DNA of 64,000 bases from Methylomonas sp. EFPC3 (GTDB lineage Bacteria > Pseudomonadota > Gammaproteobacteria > Methylococcales > Methylomonadaceae), in assembly GCF_029643245.1 (NCBI RefSeq), contig NZ_CP116398.1:3592372-3656371 (forward strand), in the 5' to 3' direction. Numbering within the stretch: the first letter of the stretch is position 1; the number at the start of each line of letters is the position of its first letter. Both the position numbers and the translations under genes were made by a program. Under the pieces are notes generated by a model, which was given only the letters and a program-made list of their open reading frames with translations, ran no database searches and had not been told where the DNA came from. Shown piece by piece: positions 17,492 to 26,064 of this stretch.

Positions 17492-17671
17492 TTATTGTTC
17501 GAACAGGGCCAGTTTTTGTCCCATGTACATGCTCATTCCGACCAATGCGCCGACCATGGCGATGGAAAACACGAAAGGCGGCCGATGGAACAGCAAGATC
17601 GCGAAATCGGCAACAAACAGGCTGGTGAACAATGGGCGGTCGACAAAGCCCAGCAACATCTTTTTAAACAT
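17492..17671 (-). CDS. Small two-helix membrane protein
   Basis: A 59-aa protein with two hydrophobic segments (about residues 14-30 and 34-50), preceded by MFKKMLLGFVDRP. No family is recognised. It is immediately upstream of the RDD gene on the same strand, with no bases between stop and next start codon, so the pair is probably an operon. A GTG three codons upstream (17680) is an alternative start; GGAG lies three bases before the ATG. Confidence 0.6.
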   Translation of the reverse strand: MFKKMLLGFVDRPLFTSLFVADFAILLFHRPPFVFSIAMVGALVGMSMYMGQKLALFEQ

Positions 17672-17811
17672 ACGCTCCACACTCCGAAGTAAAGTGCCCG
17701 CGGCCTGACGAATGGGTGCGGGCTTGACTGGTATTCAAGGTATTACGCCGGTACGCGGCGCATGGTCGAATTCTACATTCAACACAAGGGAATGTAAAAG
17801 AAAGTGCTCGA

Positions 17812-17841
17812 TTGAGCTTAATTCTGGCGAGGTGTTATGAT
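17812..17841 (+). promoter_or_regulatory. Candidate sigma-70 promoter for pcnB-folK-panBC
   Basis: TTGAGC (17812-17817) and TATGAT (17836-17841) are separated by 18 bases and lie about 70 bases before the proposed pcnB start. No better match is seen in the gap. The downstream genes overlap or nearly abut through panC, so one transcript is likely. Confidence 0.5.
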
Positions 17842-17911
17842 AAAGCCTGATAGCTGCGCGTGCTGCAGCCACACGGTTTGGCAGGTTTCAATCAATTAAA
17901 GGAATACAATT

Positions 17912-19297
17912 ATTTTTAGCTTCATCAAAAAGATCTTTGCACCCGTGAGTTTGGCCGCACCATCGGTCAGTGAGCCGGTCGTTGCCGATAGAGCGAAGAT
18001 TTATCCGCGTTCCGAGCACTGCATCTCCCGCACCCAAATCAGCGAGAACGCACTCAAGGTATTGACGCGCTTGAAAAAAGCCGATTTCGAAGCCTATCTG
18101 GTCGGCGGTTGCGTGCGGGACTTGCTGCTGGGACGGGAGCCCAAGGATTTCGATGTGGCGACCAACGCCAGCCCGGAGCAGGTGAAACAAATATTCCGCA
18201 ATTGCCGCATTATTGGCCGCCGCTTCCGCTTGGCCCATGTCTTCTTCGGCCGGGAAATCATCGAAGTCGCCACCTTTCGCGGCGGCTCCGATAACGAGGA
18301 ATCCGACCGCCAAGTGGTGCACGAAGACGGCCGCTTGCTGCGCGACAACGTGTTCGGAACGTTGGAAGAAGACGTCTGGCGTCGCGATTTCACGGTCAAC
18401 GCCCTGTATTACAACATCCGGGATTTTTCGGTGGTCGATTACACCGGCGGTATGCAGGACCACGCGGCCGGGGTGTTGCGCCTGATCGGCGATCCGGAAG
18501 TCCGTTACCGGGAAGATCCGGTGCGGATGATCAGAGCCATTCGCTTTGCCGTCAAATTGGGCTTTACGCTGCATCCCGACACCGAGAAACCGATTCACGC
18601 CCAGGCCGACTTGCTGAAAAGCATTCCCTCCGCCCGGCTTTACGATGAGGTATTAAAGCTGTTTTTGGCCGGTTACGGTTTGCAAACCTTCGAAATGCTC
18701 CGGCATTACGGCTTGTTCGGAATTTTGTTCCCGGAGACCGAGCGCTGTCTGACTACCCAGGAACAGGACTTTCCGCGTCTGTTTTTGATTCGAGCGCTGG
18801 AAAACTCCGACCGGCGCTATAACGACGGCAAGACGCTGACGCCTTATTTTCTGCTGGCCGCACTGCTGTGGGAGCCGCTGCAAGTCGCCGCGCAAAAGCG
18901 CATCGGCAACGGCGAAAACGAGACGCTGGCTTACCAAAACGCCGCCAACGAAGTTTTGGCGCGCCAAATCAAAATCACCGCAATGCCCAGACACATCACG
19001 CAGTCGATGCGCGACGTCTGGTTCATGCAGCCCAAGTTTGCCCGCACCGTCGGCACCCGGCCGTATCGCTTGCTGGAGCAGCCTAAATTCAGGGCGGCTT
19101 ACGATTTCTTTCAGTTGCGGGCGGAAACCGGCGGCGCCGATCCGCAACTGGTGGAATGGTGGGCGCAGTTCCAGGAGGCCGACGAGGAATTGCGCAAACA
19201 AATGACTGCGCCCGGCAAATCCGGCGGCGGTAAACCGCGCAACCGCAAATCCGGCCGCTACCGCTCTCGAACCAAGCCGGTCGCCAATCCGCAATGA
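17912..19297 (+). CDS. pcnB: Poly(A) polymerase I, probably initiated at AUU
   Basis: PcnB adds 3' poly(A) tails that promote RNA decay. The 461-aa product has the nucleotidyltransferase head motif LVGGCVRDLLLG and the catalytic DFDVATNA, then RRFRLAHV, the FTVNALYYN region, RYREDPVRMIRAIRFA and a basic C-terminal tail (KPRNRKSGRYRSRTK). No ATG precedes the conserved core. An ATT at 17912, eight bases after AAAGGA, opens the frame as (M)FSFIKKIFAPV, resembling the E. coli N-terminus (M)FTRVANF, which is known to start at AUU. The conventional alternative is GTG at 17945. Its stop overlaps folK as ATGA. Confidence 0.9.
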   Translation: MFSFIKKIFAPVSLAAPSVSEPVVADRAKIYPRSEHCISRTQISENALKVLTRLKKADFEAYLVGGCVRDLLLGREPKDFDVATNASPEQVKQIFRNCRIIGRRFRLAHVFFGREIIEVATFRGGSDNEESDRQVVHEDGRLLRDNVFGTLEEDVWRRDFTVNALYYNIRDFSVVDYTGGMQDHAAGVLRLIGDPEVRYREDPVRMIRAIRFAVKLGFTLHPDTEKPIHAQADLLKSIPSARLYDEVLKLFLAGYGLQTFEMLRHYGLFGILFPETERCLTTQEQDFPRLFLIRALENSDRRYNDGKTLTPYFLLAALLWEPLQVAAQKRIGNGENETLAYQNAANEVLARQIKITAMPRHITQSMRDVWFMQPKFARTVGTRPYRLLEQPKFRAAYDFFQLRAETGGADPQLVEWWAQFQEADEELRKQMTAPGKSGGGKPRNRKSGRYRSRTKPVANPQ

Positions 19298-19797
19298 CGG
19301 CGCTGAATCCCGGCGTCGAAGCCTATATCGGCCTGGGAAGCAATCTGGACAATCCGGTCGAACAACTCAAGCAAGCGCGGACCGAGATCGCGACGCTAGC
19401 CGGCGTCGCCGAATTGGCCTTCTCGTCGCTGTACCTTAGCACGCCGGTTGGCCCGCAGGATCAGCCCGACTTTGTCAACGCGGTGATGAAAATATCCACG
19501 AGTCTGGCGGCAGCCGAGTTGCTGAGCCAATTACAGGCTATCGAAACCGCCCATGGCCGTTTGCGCTTGGTTCGCTGGGGGGCAAGGACGCTGGACCTGG
19601 ATATTCTGCTTTACGGGGCAAGCATAATCACCGAAGCACAGTTGGTCGTACCGCACCCGGAAATGGCGAAACGGGGATTTGTGCTGTATCCGTTGGCCGA
19701 CATCGCGCCGGCCGATTTGCCTATCCCAGGGTTCGGGCCGCTGGCGGACTTGCTGGCTGCTTGCCCTCAGGCTGGTTTACAGAGGCTGGAGCCGTGA
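19294..19797 (+). CDS. folK: 2-amino-4-hydroxy-6-hydroxymethyldihydropteridine pyrophosphokinase
   Basis: FolK transfers pyrophosphate from ATP to 6-hydroxymethyl-dihydropterin, the step before dihydropteroate synthase in folate synthesis. The 167-aa protein has AYIGLGSNLDNP, the pterin-pocket region VGPQDQPDFVNAV and the Mg-binding signature RWGARTLDLDILLYG. It overlaps pcnB by four bases (ATGA) and its own stop overlaps the GTG start of panB. This is the common gammaproteobacterial pcnB-folK-panB order. Confidence 0.95.
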   Translation: MTALNPGVEAYIGLGSNLDNPVEQLKQARTEIATLAGVAELAFSSLYLSTPVGPQDQPDFVNAVMKISTSLAAAELLSQLQAIETAHGRLRLVRWGARTLDLDILLYGASIITEAQLVVPHPEMAKRGFVLYPLADIAPADLPIPGFGPLADLLAACPQAGLQRLEP

Positions 19798-20603
19798 AAC
19801 TTTACGCCGATACCGCAAAAAGTCTGACCATCAGCGATTTGGCCGCGATGAAGCGCAACGGCGAGAAAATCAGTTGCCTGACCGCTTACGATGCCAGTTT
19901 CTCGGCGCTGTTGGATCAGGTCGGAATCGACGTGCTGTTGGTCGGCGATTCGTTGGGCATGGTGATCCAAGGTGCCAACAGCACCGTGCCGGTCACGGTC
20001 GACGACATGGCTTACCATTGCCGGTGCGTGGCAGGCGCGGCGCAACGGGCTTTCATCGTCGCCGATTTGCCGTTTGCCAGCTACGCCGAACCAGCCCAAG
20101 CCTTGGCCAATGCTGCGCGCTTGATGCAGCAAGGCATGGCGCAGATGGTCAAGCTGGAGGGCGCAAAAATCGACGTGGTGCGTTTTCTGGTGGACCAGGG
20201 TGTGCCGGTTTGCGGCCATCTGGGTTTACTGCCGCAATCGGTCAACCGCTTGGGCGGATATCGGGTGCAAGGCCGCGACGCCGCTCAGGCCGAAGCTATC
20301 TTGCGAGAGGCGCAGCAACTGGAACAAGCCGGGGCCGGGCTGTTGGTGCTGGAATGCGTGCCGGCTGCGCTGGCTAAAACAATCAGCCAAACCCTGGGCA
20401 TTCCGGTGATCGGTATCGGCGCCGGCGTCGACTGCGACGGTCAGGTACTGGTGTTGTACGATATGCTCAACATCGGTGCCGGCAATCGGCCCCGCTTCTC
20501 CCGCAACTTCATGGCCGGTGCGGCCAGCATAGAAGACGCTGTCGGCCGTTACCATCAGGCGGTTAAAGCCGCGCAATTCCCCGATTTGGAACACAGCTAC
20601 TAA
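19794..20603 (+). CDS. panB: 3-methyl-2-oxobutanoate hydroxymethyltransferase
   Basis: PanB makes ketopantoate from alpha-ketoisovalerate and methylene-tetrahydrofolate, the first committed step of pantothenate synthesis. The 269-aa protein contains SCLTAYDASFSALLDQ, LLVGDSLGMVIQG with the Mg-binding Asp, and GHLGLLPQSVNRLGGYRVQG. A GTG start at 19794 overlaps the folK stop as GTGA; an upstream ATG in the same frame lies deep inside folK and is rejected. panC follows three bases after the stop. Confidence 0.95.
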   Translation: MKLYADTAKSLTISDLAAMKRNGEKISCLTAYDASFSALLDQVGIDVLLVGDSLGMVIQGANSTVPVTVDDMAYHCRCVAGAAQRAFIVADLPFASYAEPAQALANAARLMQQGMAQMVKLEGAKIDVVRFLVDQGVPVCGHLGLLPQSVNRLGGYRVQGRDAAQAEAILREAQQLEQAGAGLLVLECVPAALAKTISQTLGIPVIGIGAGVDCDGQVLVLYDMLNIGAGNRPRFSRNFMAGAASIEDAVGRYHQAVKAAQFPDLEHSY

Positions 20604-20606
20604 TTC

Positions 20607-21458
20607 ATGCAAACGGTTGATAACGTCGCCGAGTTAAGGCAAATCATTCGGCAATGGCGGCAAGCCGGCCAGAGCATCGGCTTCGTGCCGACCATGGGCA
20701 ATCTGCACGCCGGCCATATTCATTTGGTCGAAACCGCCAAGACGCAAGCGGACAGGGTTGTCGCCAGTATTTTCGTTAATCCGACCCAATTCGGCCCGAA
20801 CGAAGACTTCGACAGCTACCCGCGCACCGAAACCCAGGATACGGAAAAATTGGCCGCCTGCGGCGCCGACTTATTGTTTTTGCCCGGTGTCGCCGAAATA
20901 TATCCGCGGGCTTCGCAAACCCGGGTGTCGGTTGCGGGGCTATCTGCGTTGCATTGCGGTGCCAGCCGGCCCGGCCATTTCGACGGCGTCGCCCTGGTGG
21001 TTTGCAAGTTGTTGAACATGGTTCAACCGGATTGGCTGTTGATGGGGGAAAAGGATTTTCAGCAGTTGGCTCTGATTCGGCAGATGGTGGCCGATTTGAA
21101 TATTCCGGTTACGGTGCAGGGTGTAGCGACAGTGCGGGAAGCCGACGGCTTGGCGATGAGTTCGCGCAATGGTTATTTGACCGAGCTGCAGCGGCAAACC
21201 GCGCCGGCTTTGTACCGGGCTCTAATTGAAGCCCGAGATGCCTTGCTGGCCGGAGCGGCCGATTATCGAGCGGTGGAGGACGGCGGTAAACAAGCGTTGC
21301 GAGCGGCCGGATTTAACGTGGATTATTTTTCGGTCTGCCGGATCGCCGACTTACAGCCGGCCGGACCCGGCGATACGGAGCTGGTGGTGTTGGCCGCCGC
21401 CAAATTGGGTTCTACCCGCCTGATAGACAACGTGTATTTTTGTATGCCAAGCGCTTGA
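20607..21458 (+). CDS. panC: Pantothenate synthetase
   Basis: PanC condenses pantoate with beta-alanine using ATP. The 283-aa protein shows the nucleotidyl-transferase signature FVPTMGNLHAGHIHLV, SIFVNPTQFGPNEDF, HFDGVALVVCKLLNMVQPD (quoted as two motifs, HFDGVALVV and LLNMVQPD), GEKDFQQL and the KMSKS-like MSSRNGYL. It lies three bases after panB. panD is about 100 bases downstream and may have its own signal. Confidence 0.96.
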   Translation: MQTVDNVAELRQIIRQWRQAGQSIGFVPTMGNLHAGHIHLVETAKTQADRVVASIFVNPTQFGPNEDFDSYPRTETQDTEKLAACGADLLFLPGVAEIYPRASQTRVSVAGLSALHCGASRPGHFDGVALVVCKLLNMVQPDWLLMGEKDFQQLALIRQMVADLNIPVTVQGVATVREADGLAMSSRNGYLTELQRQTAPALYRALIEARDALLAGAADYRAVEDGGKQALRAAGFNVDYFSVCRIADLQPAGPGDTELVVLAAAKLGSTRLIDNVYFCMPSA

Positions 21459-21556
21459 AGATGCAGGGTTTTCGCGCAAAAATGCTAATGCTTAAATTTG
21501 ATAGCCAATCCGATTTCAGGCATAATCGCCTGCCCTAGTATTGGAACTTGCTTACC

Positions 21557-21937
21557 ATGAACATAAACATGCTTAAAGCCAAGCTGCATCGCGCCCGCGT
21601 GACCAATTCGGAATTGGACTACGAGGGTTCATGCGCGATCGACGGCAAGATTTTGGATTTTTCAGGGATCCGGGAATACGAGCAAATCCATATCTATAAC
21701 ATCAACAACGGCCATCGTTTTACTACTTACGCTATCCGTGCCGAAGAGGGCTCGGGCATTTTCTCGATTAACGGCGCGGCCGCCCGTTTGGCATGCCCCG
21801 GCGATTTAATTATCGTCTGCGCCTTCGCCAGTCTCGACGAGAAGGAACTGAAAAACTACAAGCCGACTTTGGTTTACTTCGACGGCAACAACAAAATCAC
21901 TCATTCCAGTCATTCCATTCCTGTTCAGGCCGCCTGA
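21557..21937 (+). CDS. panD: Aspartate 1-decarboxylase
   Basis: PanD makes beta-alanine for panC. It is a pyruvoyl enzyme produced by self-cleavage at Gly-Ser; the site is visible as YEGSCAID (residues about 22-29), and the first [16 protein letters not shown] motif is intact. At 126 aa it has the normal length. The ATG at 21557 is chosen; the ATG at 21569 (MLKAKLHR) is equally compatible with the family. A strong terminator follows. Confidence 0.95.
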   Translation: MNINMLKAKLHRARVTNSELDYEGSCAIDGKILDFSGIREYEQIHIYNINNGHRFTTYAIRAEEGSGIFSINGAAARLACPGDLIIVCAFASLDEKELKNYKPTLVYFDGNNKITHSSHSIPVQAA

Positions 21938-21941
21938 TTCG

Positions 21942-21981
21942 ATCGGCCGCCGCGGTTGATGCGGCGGCCGATAGCCTTTTT
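21942..21981 (+). terminator. Intrinsic terminator after panD
   Basis: A perfect 12-bp stem ATCGGCCGCCGC (21942-21953) pairs with GCGGCGGCCGAT (21961-21972) around a seven-base loop, followed by AGCCTTTTT. It separates panD from the convergent fliW, whose stop codon lies at the end of the T-run. Confidence 0.85.
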
Positions 21982-22438
21982 AGGCTTCAGATACGTCTAT
22001 TTCGCTGACTTTCTCGGTCAGTGTAATGCTCTGCTCTATCGCCACCAGTATCTTTTGCATGCCGATCCGTTTGTTGGCATTAATCAAGATCGGCGATTTA
22101 ATCGAACCCTTGATAGTGTGTTTGCCGTTCTCCTGCTCGTTGTCCTTATGCAGCAGGATCAGAATTACCAATTCGTCACCGGGGGCAACTTGCAGCAAGT
22201 CTTCCTCGGGATCGGTCACGGTAAAGTTGTAGTTGATGTTGAAATGAGCAGGATGTGCGACCGAGAAGGTCAGGTCTTCATTGTCCACCGATTGCAGCCA
22301 ATATACGATTTCGCTACCTTCCTGATGGAACAGTTTGAAACGGGTTTGATCTTCAAAACCGGGCAGGCCGCGCGGAAAATTGATGATGGTTTCCGGATTG
22401 ATTTCCTGGTTGCCTAATAACTTCGATTGAATTTCCAT
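21980..22438 (-). CDS. fliW: Flagellar assembly factor FliW
   Basis: FliW binds flagellin and antagonises the RNA-binding regulator CsrA, tying flagellin translation to export. The 152-aa protein shows the FliW pattern: an early INFPRGLPGFEDQTRF, WLQSVDNEDLTFSVAHP, LILLHKDN, KGSIKSPILIN and a C-terminal acidic tail. Neither csrA nor flagellin genes are nearby, so it stands alone here between panD and a VPLPA-CTERM gene. Start 22438 begins MEIQSKLLG; no extension is needed. Confidence 0.9.
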   Translation of the reverse strand: MEIQSKLLGNQEINPETIINFPRGLPGFEDQTRFKLFHQEGSEIVYWLQSVDNEDLTFSVAHPAHFNINYNFTVTDPEEDLLQVAPGDELVILILLHKDNEQENGKHTIKGSIKSPILINANKRIGMQKILVAIEQSITLTEKVSEIDVSEA

Positions 22439-22682
22439 GGTCCCGCCCGTGTTGAATGAAATCTGAATCGGCAATTTCTGCCTAACGCACCAATGTATAG
22501 CACGGAGCCGGTTATTTGCAATCTCGCGGGCTGAAACGGGAGTTTCCGGCAATGAAAAAATGCGCATTGATCTGGCTGTACCGCTAGCGGGAGTTGTGCG
22601 GTAGCTGTCGGCAGGAAATCAGGAAAAAGCCAAGCGCAAATTCAAACAGAAAGGTTTGCCGAAATTCGGGAAGGGGAATGAA

Positions 22683-22706
22683 AACGGCCCGCAGAAGCGG
22701 GCCGTT
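22683..22706 (-). terminator. Intrinsic terminator of the leftward VPLPA-CTERM gene
   Basis: AACGGCCCGC and GCGGGCCGTT form a perfect 10-bp stem around a four-base loop. On the minus strand the stem is followed by TTC after a four-T stretch. It lies about 20 bases after the stop codon at 22728. Confidence 0.75.
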
Positions 22707-22727
22707 CAATGCCTGGAGTGCGGAAAA

Positions 22728-23462
22728 TTAAGCGAGGGTTCTGCGGCGTTGCCAGCCCAAAAATCCCACCACGCCGCTCAAGAACATCCAGGCGCTTGCC
22801 GGCAACGGCACGCCGGTAACGGTGTCGGTAGGCGCCAAATTATTGATAAAAGAATCGCTGTTGCCCGCCGCGCCGATTGATCTGACGTGCAAACCGATCC
22901 GCAACGCACCGCTAGTCAGCGCGGTCGTGACGTCGTCGAAACTGTAGCCGCTATTTAGCGAGACCAGGATTCCTAGTAGATCGGAACTGGTATTCACGCC
23001 GAGATTCGGATTGCCCGGGTCGACATTGGCACCGAAATAAGGCGTAGGCGCGAAACCGGGAACTGCGTTATTGCCGCCCGGCAATACTACGTTTTTCAAG
23101 GTTCCGTTGGGTTTGGTCCAGCTTACCGGGCTGAAAGAGGTAAAACCGCTCAGGCTATTGAAGATCGAGGTTTGCGAAGCCAGCAAGCCACTATCGTCGA
23201 AATAAACTTCGGCGATGTTGGCAGCGATCTGGGCACTGTTGGCAAAAGTAAACAGGATTTTGTTGGTCAGGGATTGATTCAAAAATGCCGCGGCGTCGGT
23301 ATTGTTGTAAACGTCCATTTGCAACTGGCTACCGACATCTTCGGTGCCGTTGCTGGTGATGCGGGTGAAATTAAAGCTGGTCGGCGCGGCCAGCGCGGAT
23401 GCCGACGATAACATTAAGATGCCGGCCATCGCCGCGCTTTTGAAAATGGCTGTCACATTCAT
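22728..23462 (-). CDS. Secreted protein with VPLPA-type C-terminal sorting signal (2 of 4)
   Basis: A 244-aa exported protein: signal peptide ending near ASALA-AP, a Ser/Thr/Asn-rich beta-type body of unknown function, and a C-terminal signal VPLPASAWMFLSGVVGFLG followed by QRRR. The C-terminus fits the PEP-CTERM/VPLPA class handled by exosortase. The body contains no catalytic motif that I recognise. It has its own terminator, and GGAG lies seven bases before the ATG (AAGGAGACAATCT). Confidence 0.87.
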   Translation of the reverse strand: MNVTAIFKSAAMAGILMLSSASALAAPTSFNFTRITSNGTEDVGSQLQMDVYNNTDAAAFLNQSLTNKILFTFANSAQIAANIAEVYFDDSGLLASQTSIFNSLSGFTSFSPVSWTKPNGTLKNVVLPGGNNAVPGFAPTPYFGANVDPGNPNLGVNTSSDLLGILVSLNSGYSFDDVTTALTSGALRIGLHVRSIGAAGNSDSFINNLAPTDTVTGVPLPASAWMFLSGVVGFLGWQRRRTLA

Positions 23463-23548
23463 AGATTGTCTCCAAGGAGTAAAAAAGTGTTGCAGACAAT
23501 CATACTGGGCTAAAACTTAACTGTGACTGAACCAAAGGACAATAGGCT

Positions 23549-25714
23549 TCATTCGAGGCTGCCTTGCAATCGGGTCACCCAGGAATCTTTTGCGTAAGGA
23601 TCGATGTGAAATGCCGATGCGGCCGGTTTATGCAGCAAGCCCTCTTCGCCGGATGCGTTTGGATTGAGTTGGCGTTTCTCGACGAAATCGATTAGCCGGC
23701 GCAAATGGTAGATCGCCAATACCCGGTTGGTTTCGGCGCCCTTGTATACCAAATAGCCGACGTTGTCTTCGCCGATGTCGCTGTTGCGTGCCAGTAAACC
23801 GGCCAAGCGTTGCTCGTCAGTGCCGGCCAGGCTTTTCAAGGTGGAATCCGGATGCGCCCGGGTCAAGTCGAGTAAATGTGATGCCAGGTTGCCATTCAGC
23901 TGCTGTTGTTGCAGGTGATCCAATTCGCCGTCGTCCAACAGAAAGCTTTCCGCAACCAGATAGTGCCGGTCGCGCTCGCCGTCGTTGGCGAACAGCGATA
24001 TTTTCGACACTGCCGTGTCTTCCAGTGCGTGCAAAAACTCTTGCGGCGAGCGTATGTGCTTGTCGATGGTCACAACCCAAGGCAAGGCGCGGCCGCTCGC
24101 GTGAAACCGGGTTTTGACGCTGCCTACCACACCGGAGCGCGATAGCTCCAACTCCCGGCCGGCCGGCTTCACCAAGAAAGCGTCTACTGCGGTAATCTGC
24201 GTGCGAAAACCGGCCGCCCGGAATTGGCCGATAATCGTCGAATAACGCGGATGGTAAGGAATACCGGTGCCGTCGTACAAAATGTTGATACGTTGTTCGC
24301 GAGCCCTTTGCGCGACCAGGTCGCGTAGCCGGTTGGCGAAGGGTTCGATGTAAATGTAATCGTCGCTGTGATGATTGGCGGCGGTCAGTAAACGATATAA
24401 ATCGCTGAGTTTGCGGAATTCGTCCAGCGATGCGATGACGAAATTGTCGCCGCAAATTGCGCCGGCAATTTCCTCAACCGCGGTTTTGCCGGCCCCGGCT
24501 CCGCCCATACTCATTAAAAACTGCGGTTCCGCCGCCGGCGTTTTACCGGTAAAGATCGCATCGCAAGCCGCCAGCAGGATGCGGTTGATTTTGCCAAGCC
24601 GGTCGTAAGCGATTTCCACCGTGCGCCGCAGCCTTGTCTCCCGCTGGGCGGCGGTCAGCATCTTGTCTTTTAAAGACGGGTTGTCCGCCAATAAGAACAA
24701 GTTAGCCTGTTCTCCGCCGCACTGTCGCAACAGGTCGAGCAGTTCGGCCTGACTCGGCGAGCGCAAACCGGTCAACATGTTGACGTCCAGGCAAAACAAA
24801 GGCGCAATCCCATCGCTACGGACCGGAATCGCGTCGACCTCGGTCTTGCCCGGCGCGCGCAAGTCCTCGGTGCCGGGCAGATAGCCGATCACGTGTTCCG
24901 ACACACTGAGCGGGTTGTCCGCGAAATGCTGGCCGGCGATCAGCTGCTCGGCTGAAATACTCGATAACGGCACCAGGCCGCCTGTGACGGTGAGCAGGCA
25001 TTCGATGCCGTCCGGTGTGGTGTGGGACAGAAATGGAATGCCGAGCAAAAAGCGCTTGTTCTCCGGCCATCTGCCGTAGCGGTTGGCGTGATTGCGCAGG
25101 TGTTTGGTCCGGGTACAATCCAGCGCGTGTTGGAAGGCTCGGCTCAATGCCCGGTGCTGGCTGGCGTGGTTGTGTAACACCCGAGCGTCTTCCGCGGTCA
25201 GGCGGCGGAAATCGATGCCTTGGTCGTAAACCGCTTTGAAGGCCGGCAGATTGCCCAATGCGGTGATAAAGAAGTCCAGCGTGATCCGGTTGCCGTAAGC
25301 AAATGGCCTGATTACCCTTAACGAGTGGTAAAAGCTCGCCAGCCGCTCGGCGATGTCTTCGCTGTAAATAACAAAACCGTTGTTGTCGAAAATCGCACTG
25401 TCGCGATTGCTGTCGCCGTCGAGCACCAAGCGCTCGATGGCGATCCGGAATTGCTTGCGCTTATCGGCCTCCGGCATCGTGCCGGGGCGGTGCGGGACCG
25501 TGGGCTGTTCTTTCCAGTCGCTGAACATTTCGCGGTGAATCCGCGAATATAAACCGGTCATGTAGGTGACCCGTTTGGTCTGATCGTGAGAAACCGTAGT
25601 TTCCAATTCGTTCAATAGCGTGGACAGCAAGCTGGTGCCCTGGGCAATCGCCAGTGCAGTACGCAAGCGTTTTAATGGGCGGTAACCCGGCAGGGTCCGG
25701 CAGGGGTTTGACAT
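23549..25714 (-). CDS. Large zeta-toxin-like kinase with degenerate Fic-like N-terminal region
   Basis: The 721-aa protein has a C-terminal P-loop kinase domain of the zeta-toxin type: Walker A GGAGAGKT at 404-411, the candidate acceptor Asp in ASLDEFRKL (about 431) and DGTG at 481-484. Zeta toxins phosphorylate UDP-sugars, but solitary chromosomal relatives may have other substrates. The N-terminal half has a Fic-like segment around residues 115-180. Its core reads RPFAYGN (136-142) in place of HPFxxGN, so the catalytic His is Arg. No epsilon-type antitoxin is adjacent. AAGAGGG precedes the ATG. It is well over twice the usual length of zeta toxins. Confidence 0.75.
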   Translation of the reverse strand: MSNPCRTLPGYRPLKRLRTALAIAQGTSLLSTLLNELETTVSHDQTKRVTYMTGLYSRIHREMFSDWKEQPTVPHRPGTMPEADKRKQFRIAIERLVLDGDSNRDSAIFDNNGFVIYSEDIAERLASFYHSLRVIRPFAYGNRITLDFFITALGNLPAFKAVYDQGIDFRRLTAEDARVLHNHASQHRALSRAFQHALDCTRTKHLRNHANRYGRWPENKRFLLGIPFLSHTTPDGIECLLTVTGGLVPLSSISAEQLIAGQHFADNPLSVSEHVIGYLPGTEDLRAPGKTEVDAIPVRSDGIAPLFCLDVNMLTGLRSPSQAELLDLLRQCGGEQANLFLLADNPSLKDKMLTAAQRETRLRRTVEIAYDRLGKINRILLAACDAIFTGKTPAAEPQFLMSMGGAGAGKTAVEEIAGAICGDNFVIASLDEFRKLSDLYRLLTAANHHSDDYIYIEPFANRLRDLVAQRAREQRINILYDGTGIPYHPRYSTIIGQFRAAGFRTQITAVDAFLVKPAGRELELSRSGVVGSVKTRFHASGRALPWVVTIDKHIRSPQEFLHALEDTAVSKISLFANDGERDRHYLVAESFLLDDGELDHLQQQQLNGNLASHLLDLTRAHPDSTLKSLAGTDEQRLAGLLARNSDIGEDNVGYLVYKGAETNRVLAIYHLRRLIDFVEKRQLNPNASGEEGLLHKPAASAFHIDPYAKDSWVTRLQGSLE

Positions 25715-26064
25715 GTTTTACCCTCTTATTATTTTTTTCGATTGGGATTCGGCCGTCGCCGGAGCTGAAAATTACGTGGTTTGCCGGCAGAAATCAATTG
25801 CCCGATGCGTATCTTGCCATACCCCATCGCTTCCTGCGGAAAGAAGCCGGATGGCTCGGTGCCGGGCCATGTCGGCTGGTCTTGAGTCGACTGACTTTGC
25901 GCGTTTCGGTCGATGGGCTGCCGAAGCGATAAAACCAGTCTAATTATGCGGGATTGGCGGCCGGCTGCTCAGCGTTGGGTTAGCATCTAAATTTGTCGGC
26001 TGCGAATACGTTCGGAACAATCCTTGCCTATACTTGGCAGCAATTAATTACATGGGCTTAATTT
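25715..26064. other. Intergenic region between divergent zeta-like and chemoreceptor genes
   Basis: This 350-base stretch holds short open frames on the plus strand (for example 25713-25943), but none has a protein-like composition or ribosome-binding site. I see no convincing promoter, operator or structured RNA; it presumably contains both divergent promoters. Confidence 0.5.

Noticed and set aside
25713-25943. 76-aa plus-strand frame upstream of the chemoreceptor
   Set aside because: No ribosome-binding site, no protein-like pattern, and it begins inside the divergent gene's start region.
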